From AG25 sp035518815 (GTDB taxonomy: Bacteria; Gemmatimonadota; Gemmatimonadetes; Gemmatimonadales; GWC2-71-9): a stretch of 64,000 nucleotides of DNA. This document shows positions 53,116-64,000 of this stretch, piece by piece. The notes under the pieces were generated by a model that was not told the DNA's origin, did not search any database, and saw only the letters and a program-made list of their open reading frames with translations. Where the stretch lies: the NCBI GenBank assembly GCA_035518815.1, contig DATIXG010000139.1, forward strand, positions 1-64,000, given 5' to 3'. Made by a program: the position numbers and the translations under genes. The stretch's first letter is position 1, and every line of letters starts with the position of its first letter.

Positions 53116-54652
53116 TTTCCAGGAGATCGAGGCTCTCGATACGCAGGGCCGGCCGGCCGCGGACCTGCAAGGTCAGGAGATCGGCCTCGGCCTGCGCCCA
53201 CTCGAGCGTCGCGAACCCGAATGGCTTCCCCGGAATCGGCAGATCGTCGAGCCCGGGCGTCGTGATCAGCACGAACCGTCCGCTCGGCGGTCCTCCCTTG
53301 TGCAGCTGGCCGGTCGAGTGGAGGTAGCGCGGTCCGTAGCCGACCGTGACCGCGGCGCCCAAGCGGTCCCGCAAGCGTAGTTGGACCGCTGCCAGCCGCT
53401 GGTCGGAGCCGGGGGTGGGCGGGAGATACGCGAGCAGCCCCAGGTAGTCACCGGGTCCGACTCCCTTGAGAAATCGCTCGAGGTCGGCGGCGCTCGCCGC
53501 AGGCGAGCGGCCCGCAGACGCGCCGCGCGCCAGCACCGCGTCCGTGTTCGCCTTGGCGGCGGCCACATCGGGCTGGTCGAAGGGATTGATGCCCAGGACG
53601 GCCCCCGCGACAGCCACCGCGAACGGCCAGCGAAACAGCTCGGCCCCGACGTCGTAACGGTCGCGCAGCTCGATCCGGACGACGGGGTGCCCCGCCGCTT
53701 CGAGCGCCGTGAGACGCCCGGCGGTGGCGTCATCGCGCTCGTCGGCGAGGGTGAGCGCGACGAACAGCCGATCGGGACCGTACGCGGCGGGCGGCCCGAG
53801 CGGCTCGTCAGCGACCGGCACGAGGCCCTTCCCCTCCTTGCCGGTGCTTTCAGCGATCAGCTGCTCCAACCAGAGTCCGAAGCTCGCGATGCCGCGGGAC
53901 AAGACGAGCGTAACCTTGTCCCGGCCGGCGAGCGCTGCCTCGCCGAGCACGGCGCCGAGCCGCAACCCGGGATGGTCGGCGGGCGCAGCCTCCGGCCCGC
54001 ACGCGCGCGCCATCGCCAGGGCGCGGTCGACGAGCCGCGCCACGTCGATGCCGAGCAGGGCTGCCGGGACGAGGCCAAAGTACGACAGCGCCGCATAGCG
54101 GCCGCCGATGTCCGCCGGGTTGAGGAAGGTCCGGCGGAACCTGCGCGCGTCGGCGAGGGCGGCGAGGGCGGTGCCAGGGTCCGTGATGGCGACGAAGCCC
54201 GAGTCGCGCTCCCGGTCGCGGTGCAGGCCCCAGAAGTAGCGGAACATGCAATCGGTCTCGAGGGTGGTGCCCGACTTGCTCGAGAGCAGGTAGAGCTTCG
54301 GCGTCCCGGCGCCGACGCGCGCGGCGTCGGCCACGGCGCGCGGGTCCGTGCTGTCGAGCACGGTGAGGGACGGATGACCAGCGGCAGAGCCGAACGTGTC
54401 GCGCAGCATGATCGCGGCCAGACTCGACCCACCCATGCCGAGCAGGACGACGTGGGGGTAGTCGTGCCGGAGGTCCGCGGTGAACGCCTGGAGGTCCACC
54501 GCCTGGGCGCGCATCATCTCGCTCGAGGTGAGCCAACCAAGGCGATCGCGGATTTCGGGAGTGGCGGGATCGGGTTTCCAAACCGTGGGGTCGCGCGCCC
54601 AGATCCGCTGGGGCACGCGATCGGCGGCGAGCTGCGCGACACGCCGCTCCAC
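53096..54652 (-). CDS. pgi: Glucose-6-phosphate isomerase, transaldolase-fusion type
   Basis: A 518-residue isomerase whose closest match in style is the PGI half of bifunctional transaldolase-glucose-6-phosphate isomerase proteins. It has VVLLGMGGSSLAAIML, LSSKSGTTLETDCMFRYFW (phosphosugar loop), INPFDQPDVAAAKANTDAVL, and the C-terminal GYGPRYLHSTGQLHKGGPPSG. No transaldolase part is present. GTG at 54652 is the only workable start seen; the frame is open slightly further upstream (FDAA). It interconverts glucose 6-phosphate and fructose 6-phosphate. Confidence 0.87.
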   Translation of the reverse strand: MERRVAQLAADRVPQRIWARDPTVWKPDPATPEIRDRLGWLTSSEMMRAQAVDLQAFTADLRHDYPHVVLLGMGGSSLAAIMLRDTFGSAAGHPSLTVLDSTDPRAVADAARVGAGTPKLYLLSSKSGTTLETDCMFRYFWGLHRDRERDSGFVAITDPGTALAALADARRFRRTFLNPADIGGRYAALSYFGLVPAALLGIDVARLVDRALAMARACGPEAAPADHPGLRLGAVLGEAALAGRDKVTLVLSRGIASFGLWLEQLIAESTGKEGKGLVPVADEPLGPPAAYGPDRLFVALTLADERDDATAGRLTALEAAGHPVVRIELRDRYDVGAELFRWPFAVAVAGAVLGINPFDQPDVAAAKANTDAVLARGASAGRSPAASAADLERFLKGVGPGDYLGLLAYLPPTPGSDQRLAAVQLRLRDRLGAAVTVGYGPRYLHSTGQLHKGGPPSGRFVLITTPGLDDLPIPGKPFGFATLEWAQAEADLLTLQVRGRPALRIESLDLLETTASAG

Positions 54653-54683
54653 GGCGGCATCGAAGGGTCGCGGCCCGGACGGC

Positions 54684-55103
54684 TTAGGCGACGCGGCGGC
54701 GCTCCGCGCCGTACACGGTGATGAGCGCCGTGGCGGCGGCCAGGATCACGATATCCGCACCCCAGCCCAGCTCCAATCGCGGCACTGCCATTTGCAGGAA
54801 GGTCATCACGAAGTCGAAGGCCCCGATGAGGAGCCCGAGCAGCACCGTGCGCGCCAGCGGGCGTCCGTACTGCGCCAGCACGCTGCCGGTGGCGAGCGCG
54901 ACCGCGCCCTGCCCGGCCGCGACGGCCAGCACCGTCATCACGTCCCCGAACAAAGTGGCGAGCAGACCGGAGCGAGTCGAGATGTCGCTGAAGGCCAGCG
55001 TATGGATCAGCACGATGAGGACGCCGGCGACCGCGGCGCAGACGATGGTCCACGCCGCGTAGTAGATGACGATTCGCATGTGGCTGCCGGCGTCGGGACT
55101 CAT
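54684..55103 (-). CDS. Small four-helix membrane protein, unknown
   Basis: A 139-residue hydrophobic protein with about four membrane segments (for example IYYAAWTIVCAAVAGVLIVLI, VMTVLAVAAGQGAVALATG, TVLLGLLIGAFDFVMTFL and DIVILAAATALITVY). I do not recognise the family. GGAGG lies just before the ATG at 55103, and an ATG at 55079 is possible. It lies 31 bp before the isomerase on the same strand. Confidence 0.7.
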   Translation of the reverse strand: MSPDAGSHMRIVIYYAAWTIVCAAVAGVLIVLIHTLAFSDISTRSGLLATLFGDVMTVLAVAAGQGAVALATGSVLAQYGRPLARTVLLGLLIGAFDFVMTFLQMAVPRLELGWGADIVILAAATALITVYGAERRRVA

Positions 55104-55148
55104 CGAGCCTCCGCGAGCCCACAATCTGGCGCGTGGTCGCGCCAGTCG

Positions 55149-57263
55149 CTAGCGCAGGACGGCAGTCGCGCGCTCGATCGCGTCGCGCGCCAGATCGACG
55201 TGCGCCGCGACGTCGAGCACTTCCCGCTCGGCGCTCGCCGCGTCCGCGTAGCGGATCGCCTCGCCAACCGACGGGAATGCCATCGTGGCGTAGCCGTTGT
55301 CCACGTCCGGCGCAAACTGGAGGCTGCGGTACCAGGGCCGGCCCGCGAGGCCCGCCGGACGCGTGAGCCGGCGCTCGACCTGCATCAACCACCTGTTGAC
55401 CTGCGAGGCGCGTCCCGAGTCGAGGCCCGCGGCGAGGGCGGTGTCACGCGCGGCACTGAAGGCCCGGGCGGCGTCGGTGAAGTGGGTCAGGGCCGACTGG
55501 AGCGGAACGATGGACACGGGCCACGCCTGGCCCTCGATGGTCGCCGACAGATCGGTCGCCAGCTGGCGCATTTCCACGCCGAAGGCGACGTAGTCGAAGG
55601 GGAGGATCTCGGCATTGGCCAGCCTGGCGACCGCGAGGCTTACGAGCTGCGTGACGACGCGGTGCGCGCGAAACCCCGGATCGCCGAAGCGCGCCATCCA
55701 GTCGTACGTATCGTACACGGAGTGGTACACGCCGCTCGGCCCGCCGAAGCCCACTCCCATCATCGGAATGCCCATGTGGTGCGCGAACACCGCGAAATCG
55801 GAGCCCCCACCCGGGTTCTCGATCGCGGGACCCTGCGTGTCGGCCACCGCGTAGCGCCGCCACCCGTCGTATACCGTCCCGACGCCCCCCGGGTCGGCGA
55901 CCATCCGCGTCAGGTCGCGGATGAACGGCTTGAGCGAGGGAGAGCCGGTGCCGCCGAACCGGAGACCATTTGCCACATCGTCCTCGTTGATGTAGGCGAC
56001 GACATGGGCGCCCACCTCGTCCTCGAGCTCTTCCACCCACTCGGTCGAGCCCATCAGTCCCCACTCTTCGGCATCCCAGGTTGCGAACAGCACGGTGCGC
56101 GCGGGCCGCGCCCCGTCGCGCGCCAGGGCGGCGAACGCGCGGGCTGTTTCGAGCACCGTGACCGTGCCGCTCACGTTGTCCGCCGCGCCCGGCGACCACG
56201 CGTCGCTGTGGGCCCCGACCACGATCCACTCGTCCGGGAAGGTCCTGCCCCGGATCATCGCGAACGTGTCCCACGCGGGGTGCATCGCACGGGCGCCTCG
56301 CTCGGCGCGGACCTGGAGCCGGAGGCGCGCAGGCCCGGGGCCAACCCCGAATCGCAGCGAGCCGGGGCCGTCCCAGCTCCCGGGCAGCGGGGTCTCCGCA
56401 AGGCGGGACAACACGCGCCGGGCGTTCGCGTACCCCATGGGGACCACCGGAATGTGCGGGACGGCGAGAGACTCCTCGGGTAGCCGGTGCGCGCCGGGGA
56501 TCGAGGCTTCACTGGGCGTCGTCGGATCGCCGTTCAGGTTCAGGACGCTGCCTCGTTGAATTCCACCCAGGGGACGCATCGGCCCATCCGGATACGCCTC
56601 GCCGCGGAGGTAGCCGTCGTCCCGCGGGTCCGAATACAGCACCACGCCGGCCGCGCCGCGCTCCTCGGCTTCGCGAACTTTGATCCCGCGAAACGAGTGC
56701 CCGTACCGGGCGATCACGATGCTGCCCCGCACCGTCACGCCGAGCGAATCGAGGACGTGGTAATCCTGACTGAGGCCGTAGTTCACGTAGACGACGGGGG
56801 CCGTGACATCGCCGTTGCCACTGAAGGCGTTGAAGGGCAGCGGCTGGGGACCGGACGCGCTCCCCTTCGGCCCGACCGGCGGCTCGGCCAGGGCGAGGCG
56901 CTCGCCGTCGGCGCTGGGCGAGGCGTACAGCCAGGCGTGCACGATCTCGGGCTGCGGCAGGTAGAGGACGTATTCCTTGGTCCAAGGCTCGAGGCCGAAG
57001 GACCGGAACTTGTCGAGGATGTAGTCGCGAACGGCCGCCTGCGCCGGGGTGCCAGCCATGTGTGGCTGCGCGGCGAGATCCCGCGTCATGATCCTGGCCC
57101 GGGCGGCGTCCGCGCTCGAGAGCAGCCGGTGCTCGATCGCCCCCTCGGTCGCCGCCGAACGCGGCGAGAACCCCGTGTGCGGGCGCACCGGATCGTGGCC
57201 GCGCGCCGCCACAACGACGAGGGCAAGCGCGATGCTGCCGATCGCGAGCGGGGAGGCCTTCAC
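55149..57263 (-). CDS. M28 metallopeptidase, glutamate carboxypeptidase II-like
   Basis: A 704-residue secreted or membrane-anchored peptidase with the GCPII/transferrin-receptor layout. A hydrophobic N-terminus (IGSIALALVVVAA) is a signal or anchor. A PA-like domain is inserted near residues 130-290. The M28 catalytic domain holds two-zinc ligands: His in VVGAHSDAWSPGAADNVSG and its Asp, catalytic Glu in DAEEWGLMGSTEW, Asp in INEDDVANG and His in VYHSVYDTYDW. A C-terminal helical dimerisation domain follows (about 580-704). It probably trims peptides or acyl-amino acids outside the cytoplasm. The start is GTG at 57263. Confidence 0.9.
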   Translation of the reverse strand: MKASPLAIGSIALALVVVAARGHDPVRPHTGFSPRSAATEGAIEHRLLSSADAARARIMTRDLAAQPHMAGTPAQAAVRDYILDKFRSFGLEPWTKEYVLYLPQPEIVHAWLYASPSADGERLALAEPPVGPKGSASGPQPLPFNAFSGNGDVTAPVVYVNYGLSQDYHVLDSLGVTVRGSIVIARYGHSFRGIKVREAEERGAAGVVLYSDPRDDGYLRGEAYPDGPMRPLGGIQRGSVLNLNGDPTTPSEASIPGAHRLPEESLAVPHIPVVPMGYANARRVLSRLAETPLPGSWDGPGSLRFGVGPGPARLRLQVRAERGARAMHPAWDTFAMIRGRTFPDEWIVVGAHSDAWSPGAADNVSGTVTVLETARAFAALARDGARPARTVLFATWDAEEWGLMGSTEWVEELEDEVGAHVVAYINEDDVANGLRFGGTGSPSLKPFIRDLTRMVADPGGVGTVYDGWRRYAVADTQGPAIENPGGGSDFAVFAHHMGIPMMGVGFGGPSGVYHSVYDTYDWMARFGDPGFRAHRVVTQLVSLAVARLANAEILPFDYVAFGVEMRQLATDLSATIEGQAWPVSIVPLQSALTHFTDAARAFSAARDTALAAGLDSGRASQVNRWLMQVERRLTRPAGLAGRPWYRSLQFAPDVDNGYATMAFPSVGEAIRYADAASAEREVLDVAAHVDLARDAIERATAVLR

Positions 57264-57398
57264 GCGGATGGTTGCGGGCGCACGGGGGTCCTAGCGACGT
57301 ATGCGGGTACGGTAAAGGTAGCCGAGGGCGGCAAGCCGGGGCTAGTGGAGGCGCGGCGGGTAGCTGGCCTTGCCTGCCGGAAGGCGCTAGGATGAAGC

Positions 57399-57686
57399 AT
57401 GCTGATCGTCGCGGTGCTGTTGTTCACGGTGCTGCTGCGGTTGATCATCATCACCGTGGTGGTGTATCTCCTGCTGCCCGCGGGTCCGCTGTGCCCCCAC
57501 TGCAAGATCGATATGGTTCCGATCCGCAATCGGTTCGTGGACACGTTCCTGCCCATGCTGCAGCGGCGCTGGTGCTTGGAGTGCGGGTGGAACGGCGTGA
57601 CGCGCCGGATCCGCGCCGCCCGTACGCCGAGCGGCACCACGCCTCGCTCGCCCCGCACCACGCCCCAGGGACCTCCTCGTTCCTGA
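57399..57686 (+). CDS. Small membrane protein with zinc ribbon
   Basis: A 95-residue protein. Residues 1-28 are a strongly hydrophobic helix (LIVAVLLFTVLLRLIIITVV). CPHC (about 32-35) and CLEC (about 59-62) form a four-Cys zinc-ribbon pattern, followed by a Pro/Arg/Thr-rich tail. The ATG has TAGGAT only 5 nt upstream. I do not recognise a family; topology suggests a membrane-anchored cytoplasmic zinc ribbon. The genuine frame is supported by the paired CxxC motifs and divergent placement from the peptidase gene. Confidence 0.65.
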   Translation: MLIVAVLLFTVLLRLIIITVVVYLLLPAGPLCPHCKIDMVPIRNRFVDTFLPMLQRRWCLECGWNGVTRRIRAARTPSGTTPRSPRTTPQGPPRS

Positions 57687-57732
57687 CGAGGTGCGGCGCG
57701 CGCGCCTCGCCGAGCGGTACGAGCAACGTGGC

Positions 57733-57762
57733 TTGCTAGCGTCCCCGTCGCTCACGTATCAT
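57733..57762 (+). promoter_or_regulatory. Promoter of sdhCAB
   Basis: TTGCTA (57733-57738), an 18-nt spacer and TATCAT (57757-57762). It leaves a leader of about 28 nt with GGAG 5 nt before the sdhC ATG. Unlike many genes here this one has a conventional leader. Confidence 0.6.
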
Positions 57763-57796
57763 CTCCCCTTCGTCGCGCCCTCACCCCGGAGCCTGC

Positions 57797-58474
57797 ATGC
57801 GGCGGCTGCTGCGCCTGTCGCGCTCGCTGGTCGGCAAGAAGATGCTCATGGCCGTGACCGGCCTGGTCCTGTTCCTGTTCGTCATCGCGCATCTGTTCGG
57901 GAATCTCAAGGTCTTCCAGGGGCCGGACAAGTTCAACGCCTACGCGGAGGGCCTGCGCACGGTCGGGGCACCGTTCTTCCAACGTGGCGAGCTCCTCTGG
58001 GCCGTGCGGCTGGTGCTCGTGGCCGCGGTCCTGGTTCATGCGTGGGCGGCGCTCGAGGTCAGCCGGGCGAGCTGGCGGGCACGCCCGCAGGGGTATCGGC
58101 TCCTCGCGGCGAACGACACGACTTATGCCGCGCGGACGATGCGCTGGGGCGGCGTGCTGCTCGCGCTCTACGTGGTGTATCACCTCCTCGACTTCACCTT
58201 CGGCCGCGTGAACCCGGCGTATGAGCCGGGTAACGTCTACCACAACGTGCTGGCGAGCTTCCGGGCGTGGCCGGTGGCGGGCGCGTACATCGCCGCGTTG
58301 CTCGTGCTCGGGCTGCACATCTACCACGGGCTGTGGAGCGCGTTCCAGACGCTGGGGCTCAATCGCTCCCCCACCGCACACTGGCGCCGCGGCACGGCGG
58401 GCGTGATCGCCGCCCTCATCGTGGGCGCGTACATCACCATCCCGGTTGCCGTGCTCGCCGGGCTGCTGCACTGA
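57797..58474 (+). CDS. sdhC: Succinate dehydrogenase cytochrome b subunit
   Basis: A 225-residue five-helix, B-type (Bacillus-like) dihaem cytochrome b. It has KMLMAVTGLVLFLFVIAHLFGNLKVFQG, with a haem-ligand His in HLFGN. Further membrane His residues are in AVLVHAWAALEVS, LYVVYHLLDFTFG and LGLHIYHGLWSAFQTLG. It binds two haems and menaquinone in the membrane. No separate sdhD is present, as expected for this class. Confidence 0.95.
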   Translation: MRRLLRLSRSLVGKKMLMAVTGLVLFLFVIAHLFGNLKVFQGPDKFNAYAEGLRTVGAPFFQRGELLWAVRLVLVAAVLVHAWAALEVSRASWRARPQGYRLLAANDTTYAARTMRWGGVLLALYVVYHLLDFTFGRVNPAYEPGNVYHNVLASFRAWPVAGAYIAALLVLGLHIYHGLWSAFQTLGLNRSPTAHWRRGTAGVIAALIVGAYITIPVAVLAGLLH

Positions 58475-58475
58475 C

Positions 58476-60385
<1,910 letters not shown>

Positions 60386-60389
<4 letters not shown>

Positions 60390-61164
60390 GCGGCGTCGTC
60401 CTCCACGTGTGGCGCCAGGCGGCCCCCGCGACGCCCGGCCGGTTCGAGCGGTACCAGGTGGAGGGTGTGACGGCGGAGATGTCCTTCCTCGAGGTCCTGG
60501 ACCTGCTCAACGAGACGCTGCGGGCGCGCCACGAGGAGCCGATCGCGTTCGACCACGACTGCCGCGAGGGCATCTGCGGCGCCTGCGGCATGGTGATCAA
60601 CGGGCGGCCGCACGGGCCGCGCCGCGCGACCACGGCCTGCCAGCTCCACATGCGCCACTTTCCCCCGGGCGTCGAGATCTGGGTCGAGCCCTGGCGCGCG
60701 AAGGCCTTCCCCGTCATCAAGGATCTCGTGGTCGATCGGCGCGCGTTCGACCGGATCATTCAGGCGGGCGGCTTCGTCTCCGTGCGCACCGGGAGCGCCC
60801 CCGAGGCCAACGCCATCCCGGTGCGAAAGCACGACGCGGACCTCGCGATGGATGCGGCGGCGTGCATCGGGTGCGGCGCGTGCGTGGCGGCGTGTCCCAA
60901 CGCATCGGCGATGCTGTTCGTCGGGGCGAAAGTCGCGCACCTGGGCCTCCTGCCGCAGGGGCAACCGGAGCGCTACCAGCGCGCACGGCAGATGGTCGAG
61001 ATGATGGAGGCGGAAGGATTCGGGGCGTGCACCAACCACGGCGAATGCATGGCGGCCTGCCCCAAGGAGATCAGCATCGACTTCATCGCGGCACTGAACC
61101 GCGACTACCTGCGCGCGGCCTTCGGCGCGTATCCGTCCGAAGGCGCCGGGGAGCCGACCGAAGG

Positions 61165-61168
<4 letters not shown>
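60386..61168 (+). CDS. sdhB: Succinate dehydrogenase iron-sulfur subunit
   Basis: A 260-residue iron-sulfur protein. [2Fe-2S] ligands in DHDCREGICGACGMVINGR and the later TTACQLHM; [4Fe-4S] in CIGCGACVAACPN; and a third-cluster Cys pair in GECMAACPKEI. It passes electrons from SdhA to SdhC. GTG at 60386 overlaps the sdhA stop (GTGA). Its stop overlaps the convergent mdh stop as CTAG. Confidence 0.96.
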
Positions 61169-62094
<926 letters not shown>

Positions 62095-62120
62095 GAGGTG
62101 CCTTCCGGAGTGGCTACAAC

Positions 62121-62609
62121 TTACACGGCGGGCGGCGCCGCCCGCAAAGCATCGCTGGCGCCGTGCAGCTGGCGCAGCGCTTCGTACACGACGATGCCCG
62201 CGGCGGTCGCGAGGTTCAGACTGCGGATGCCATCGAGCATGGGGATGCGGTAGACCCGGTCGGCGTGGTCCGTCCGGATCTGCTCGGGCAGCCCGGCGGT
62301 CTCGTTGCCGAACACCAGCACGCTCCGGTTACGAAACGGGGCGTTCCAGAACGATTGCTCGCCGCGCGCGGAGAAGTAGAGGCAGCGCTCCTCCTCCACC
62401 GCCTGCCGGAACGCTGCCAAATCGCGATGGACCCACAGATCCACCGCATCCCAGTAGTCGAGTCCCGCGCGCTTGACCGTCGCGTCGTCGATGGCGAAGC
62501 CGAGGGGCTCGATGAGATGGAGCGCGGTGCCGGTGGCCGCGCAGAGGCGCGCGATATTGCCGGTGTTCGGCGGAATCTCAGGCGCGACCAGCGCGACGTG
62601 CAGTCCCAT
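62121..62609 (-). CDS. trmL: tRNA (cytidine/uridine-34-2'-O-) methyltransferase
   Basis: A 162-residue SPOUT methyltransferase. It begins MGLHVALVAPEIPPNTGNIARLCAATG and contains LIEPLGFAIDDATVKRAGLDYW, LVFGNETAGLPEQI and the trefoil-knot RIPMLDGIRSLNLATAAGIVVYEALRQ. It 2'-O-methylates the wobble base of leucine tRNAs in E. coli. It lies 15 bp after the M61 peptidase gene, probably cotranscribed. Confidence 0.95.
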   Translation of the reverse strand: MGLHVALVAPEIPPNTGNIARLCAATGTALHLIEPLGFAIDDATVKRAGLDYWDAVDLWVHRDLAAFRQAVEEERCLYFSARGEQSFWNAPFRNRSVLVFGNETAGLPEQIRTDHADRVYRIPMLDGIRSLNLATAAGIVVYEALRQLHGASDALRAAPPAV

Positions 62610-62624
62610 GACGCCGCGCCTGGC

Positions 62625-64000
62625 TCACCGCCCCGTGACACCGGTCGACAGCCCGCGCCACAGCTTCTCCTGGCGGGGGGTGGGCGACGGCGCGCGTGAG
62701 AGCGAATAGCTCGCGGCGCTGCGCTCCTGCACCTGACTGGACAGGGAAAGCGTCTGGTCGCCGCGCTGGACCACGATGACGAGCGGGCTGCCGGCCTGCC
62801 CCTGGTAGCGGCGTCGAAACGCCGCACCCCAGTCGTCCTGGCCGCGGATATCGATGTCACCGACTTTCAGGAGGATGTCGCCCGGCTGGAGGCCGGCGGC
62901 GTCCGCAGCGCTCGATGGCTCGACCATCTGCACCACCCACTTGCCGTCCTCGGCCGGCGGGGCGCTGATCCCAAGAAACGGTACGCTCGTCATCTGCTTG
63001 CCGACCGCGATGCCTGCCCGGGGGAACAGGGCTTCGTAGGGCAGCGGCTCGCGTCCATTGATGTAGCGCCGATAGAAGTCATCCGCGTCCGGCATGCCGA
63101 ACTCGCGCAGCAGCGCCAGGAGCTGATCGGTGGTGAACCCCTTCCCCGCCTGGTAGTAGCGCGTGTACAGCGCCCGCATGACGTCGTCGAGACTGTGCGC
63201 ATTGTCGGTCGCGTCGCGCATCGCGATGTCGAGCAGCATGCCGGTGAGTGCGCCCTTCGGATAGTACAGCTGCGAGCTGTTCACGAACACTTCGTTGATC
63301 CAGGTCGCGACGCTGCCGTCCTCCTCGCTCCACGGCTCGGGGGCCGACTCGACCTGCTGGATATCGGTCGTCGCGTTCCGCAGGAACTGGTCGCCGGTCC
63401 ACAGACCCGATCGCAACGCCGTCAGGTCCGCGTAGTAGTCCGTCACCCCTTCCGACCACCACAGCAGCGGTGTGTACTGCTCCGCGTGGTAGTCGTAGGG
63501 CCACATCTCGGCCGGTCGGATGCGCTTCACATTCCAGAGGTGGAAGTACTCGTGCGCGAGCAGCGGCTCCATGAAGTCGCCCAGGTTGCCGGCGGGATCG
63601 GCGAACGCGACCGTCGGCATGATGTCGTACTGCGACGACGCATGCTCGAGCCCGCCCCCGAACGAGATGGGCTCGCGGATGACGTTCAGGAAGACCGTGT
63701 AGTTGTCGTAGGGGGCCTTGCCCATGAGCCGGTTCTCCGTCTGGGCGATCTTGCCGAGGGCCGTGCGCAGGTTGCGCGCCGCTCCCGGTCCGTACGCGTC
63801 CCCCGGCCAGACGGCGAGCCGCAACCACTTCTTATCCACCTGAATCGAGTCGAGGGTGTACTTCCCGACGAACGTCTGGGCGTCCGCGAGCTCATGGTAG
63901 TCCGCGGCTGTGTACGGGCCGCTGCCCGATCCCTTGAGGGCCGTCGTCACCTGCCACGCCGCAGGCAACGCGAACCGCACCTCGGCGGGCCGGTCGAGCT
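62625..64000 (-). CDS. M61-family metallopeptidase with PDZ domain, partial
   Basis: About 458 residues of the C-terminal part; the frame continues past the window edge, so the start is missing. The catalytic zinc site is LAHEYFHLWNVKRIRP, with a downstream Glu in WWSEGVTDYYADL. A PDZ domain (about the last 130 residues) has LGISAPPAEDGKW, VEPSSAADAAGLQPGDILLKVGDIDI and the rest of the fold. M61 enzymes are glycyl-type aminopeptidases, often secreted. It ends in a Ser/Arg-rich tail. Confidence 0.9.
   Translation of the reverse strand, partial: LDRPAEVRFALPAAWQVTTALKGSGSGPYTAADYHELADAQTFVGKYTLDSIQVDKKWLRLAVWPGDAYGPGAARNLRTALGKIAQTENRLMGKAPYDNYTVFLNVIREPISFGGGLEHASSQYDIMPTVAFADPAGNLGDFMEPLLAHEYFHLWNVKRIRPAEMWPYDYHAEQYTPLLWWSEGVTDYYADLTALRSGLWTGDQFLRNATTDIQQVESAPEPWSEEDGSVATWINEVFVNSSQLYYPKGALTGMLLDIAMRDATDNAHSLDDVMRALYTRYYQAGKGFTTDQLLALLREFGMPDADDFYRRYINGREPLPYEALFPRAGIAVGKQMTSVPFLGISAPPAEDGKWVVQMVEPSSAADAAGLQPGDILLKVGDIDIRGQDDWGAAFRRRYQGQAGSPLVIVVQRGDQTLSLSSQVQERSAASYSLSRAPSPTPRQEKLWRGLSTGVTGR

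Noticed and set aside
54653..54684. Upstream extension of the isomerase reading FDAAVERRVAQL
   Set aside because: The frame is open but no ATG, GTG or TTG start with a ribosome site was found, so the GTG at 54652 is kept.

Overview
The window reads as a chromosomal piece of a high-GC, Gram-negative, respiring bacterium. Kdo-LPS synthesis and Lpt transport genes imply an LPS outer membrane. The futalosine menaquinone genes (mqnA, mqnC, mqnE), a 13-gene nuo operon and a B-type succinate dehydrogenase imply a menaquinone-linked respiratory chain. Gene content and style (dense ATGA/GTGA overlaps, many GTG and TTG starts, promoters abutting start codons without Shine-Dalgarno sites) fit Gemmatimonadota best; that assignment is an inference. 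No rRNA, tRNA, CRISPR array or prophage was seen.

Layout. (1) 1-1324: the edge of a membrane-protein gene and a divergent GT4 glycosyltransferase. (2) 11712 down to 1321, minus strand: an LPS/Kdo operon kdsB-pyrG-kdsA-kdsC-kdsD-lptC-lptA-lptB-rpoN-GT2, nearly every junction overlapping. It resembles the enterobacterial kdsD-kdsC-lptCAB-rpoN order, but LptB carries an unexplained 140-residue N-terminal extension. (3) 11744-16196: trpG/pabA, a divergent lipase-maturation-factor-like membrane protein, and a Ser/Thr kinase with TolB-like and TPR regions. (4) 16263-21286: a more accessory stretch with a Xer recombinase, a RAYT (HUH) transposase between two near-identical 80-bp multi-hairpin repeats, an ICMT-like methyltransferase, a DinB protein, two tandem paralogous lipoproteins separated by decayed duplicate pieces, a PPOX-like protein and a DedA protein. 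(5) 31229 down to 21288: yceD-rpmF-plsX-fabH-fabD-fabG-acpP-fabF-mqnE, then mqnA-mqnC-purE-ispF, joining fatty-acid, menaquinone, purine and isoprenoid synthesis. (6) 52445 down to 31241: nuoA-N, then a phosphohexomutase, a UPF0182 membrane protein, sucC-sucD, an EIIA-CBS fusion and ndk, tightly spaced behind one near-consensus promoter. (7) 52555-64000: dcd, a glucose-6-phosphate isomerase, a small membrane protein, an M28 peptidase, a membrane zinc-ribbon protein, sdhCAB, mdh, trmL and a partial M61 peptidase.

Together sdhCAB, mdh and sucCD supply TCA-cycle steps feeding complex I and menaquinone. The kds/lpt operon builds Kdo and exports LPS, and pyrG inside it supplies the CTP that KdsB consumes. 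The most notable non-routine signals are the RAYT with its flanking repeats, the extended LptB, the mosaic of duplicated PPOX tails and lipoprotein heads, G-rich 7-bp repeats, and the recurring leaderless-promoter signature.
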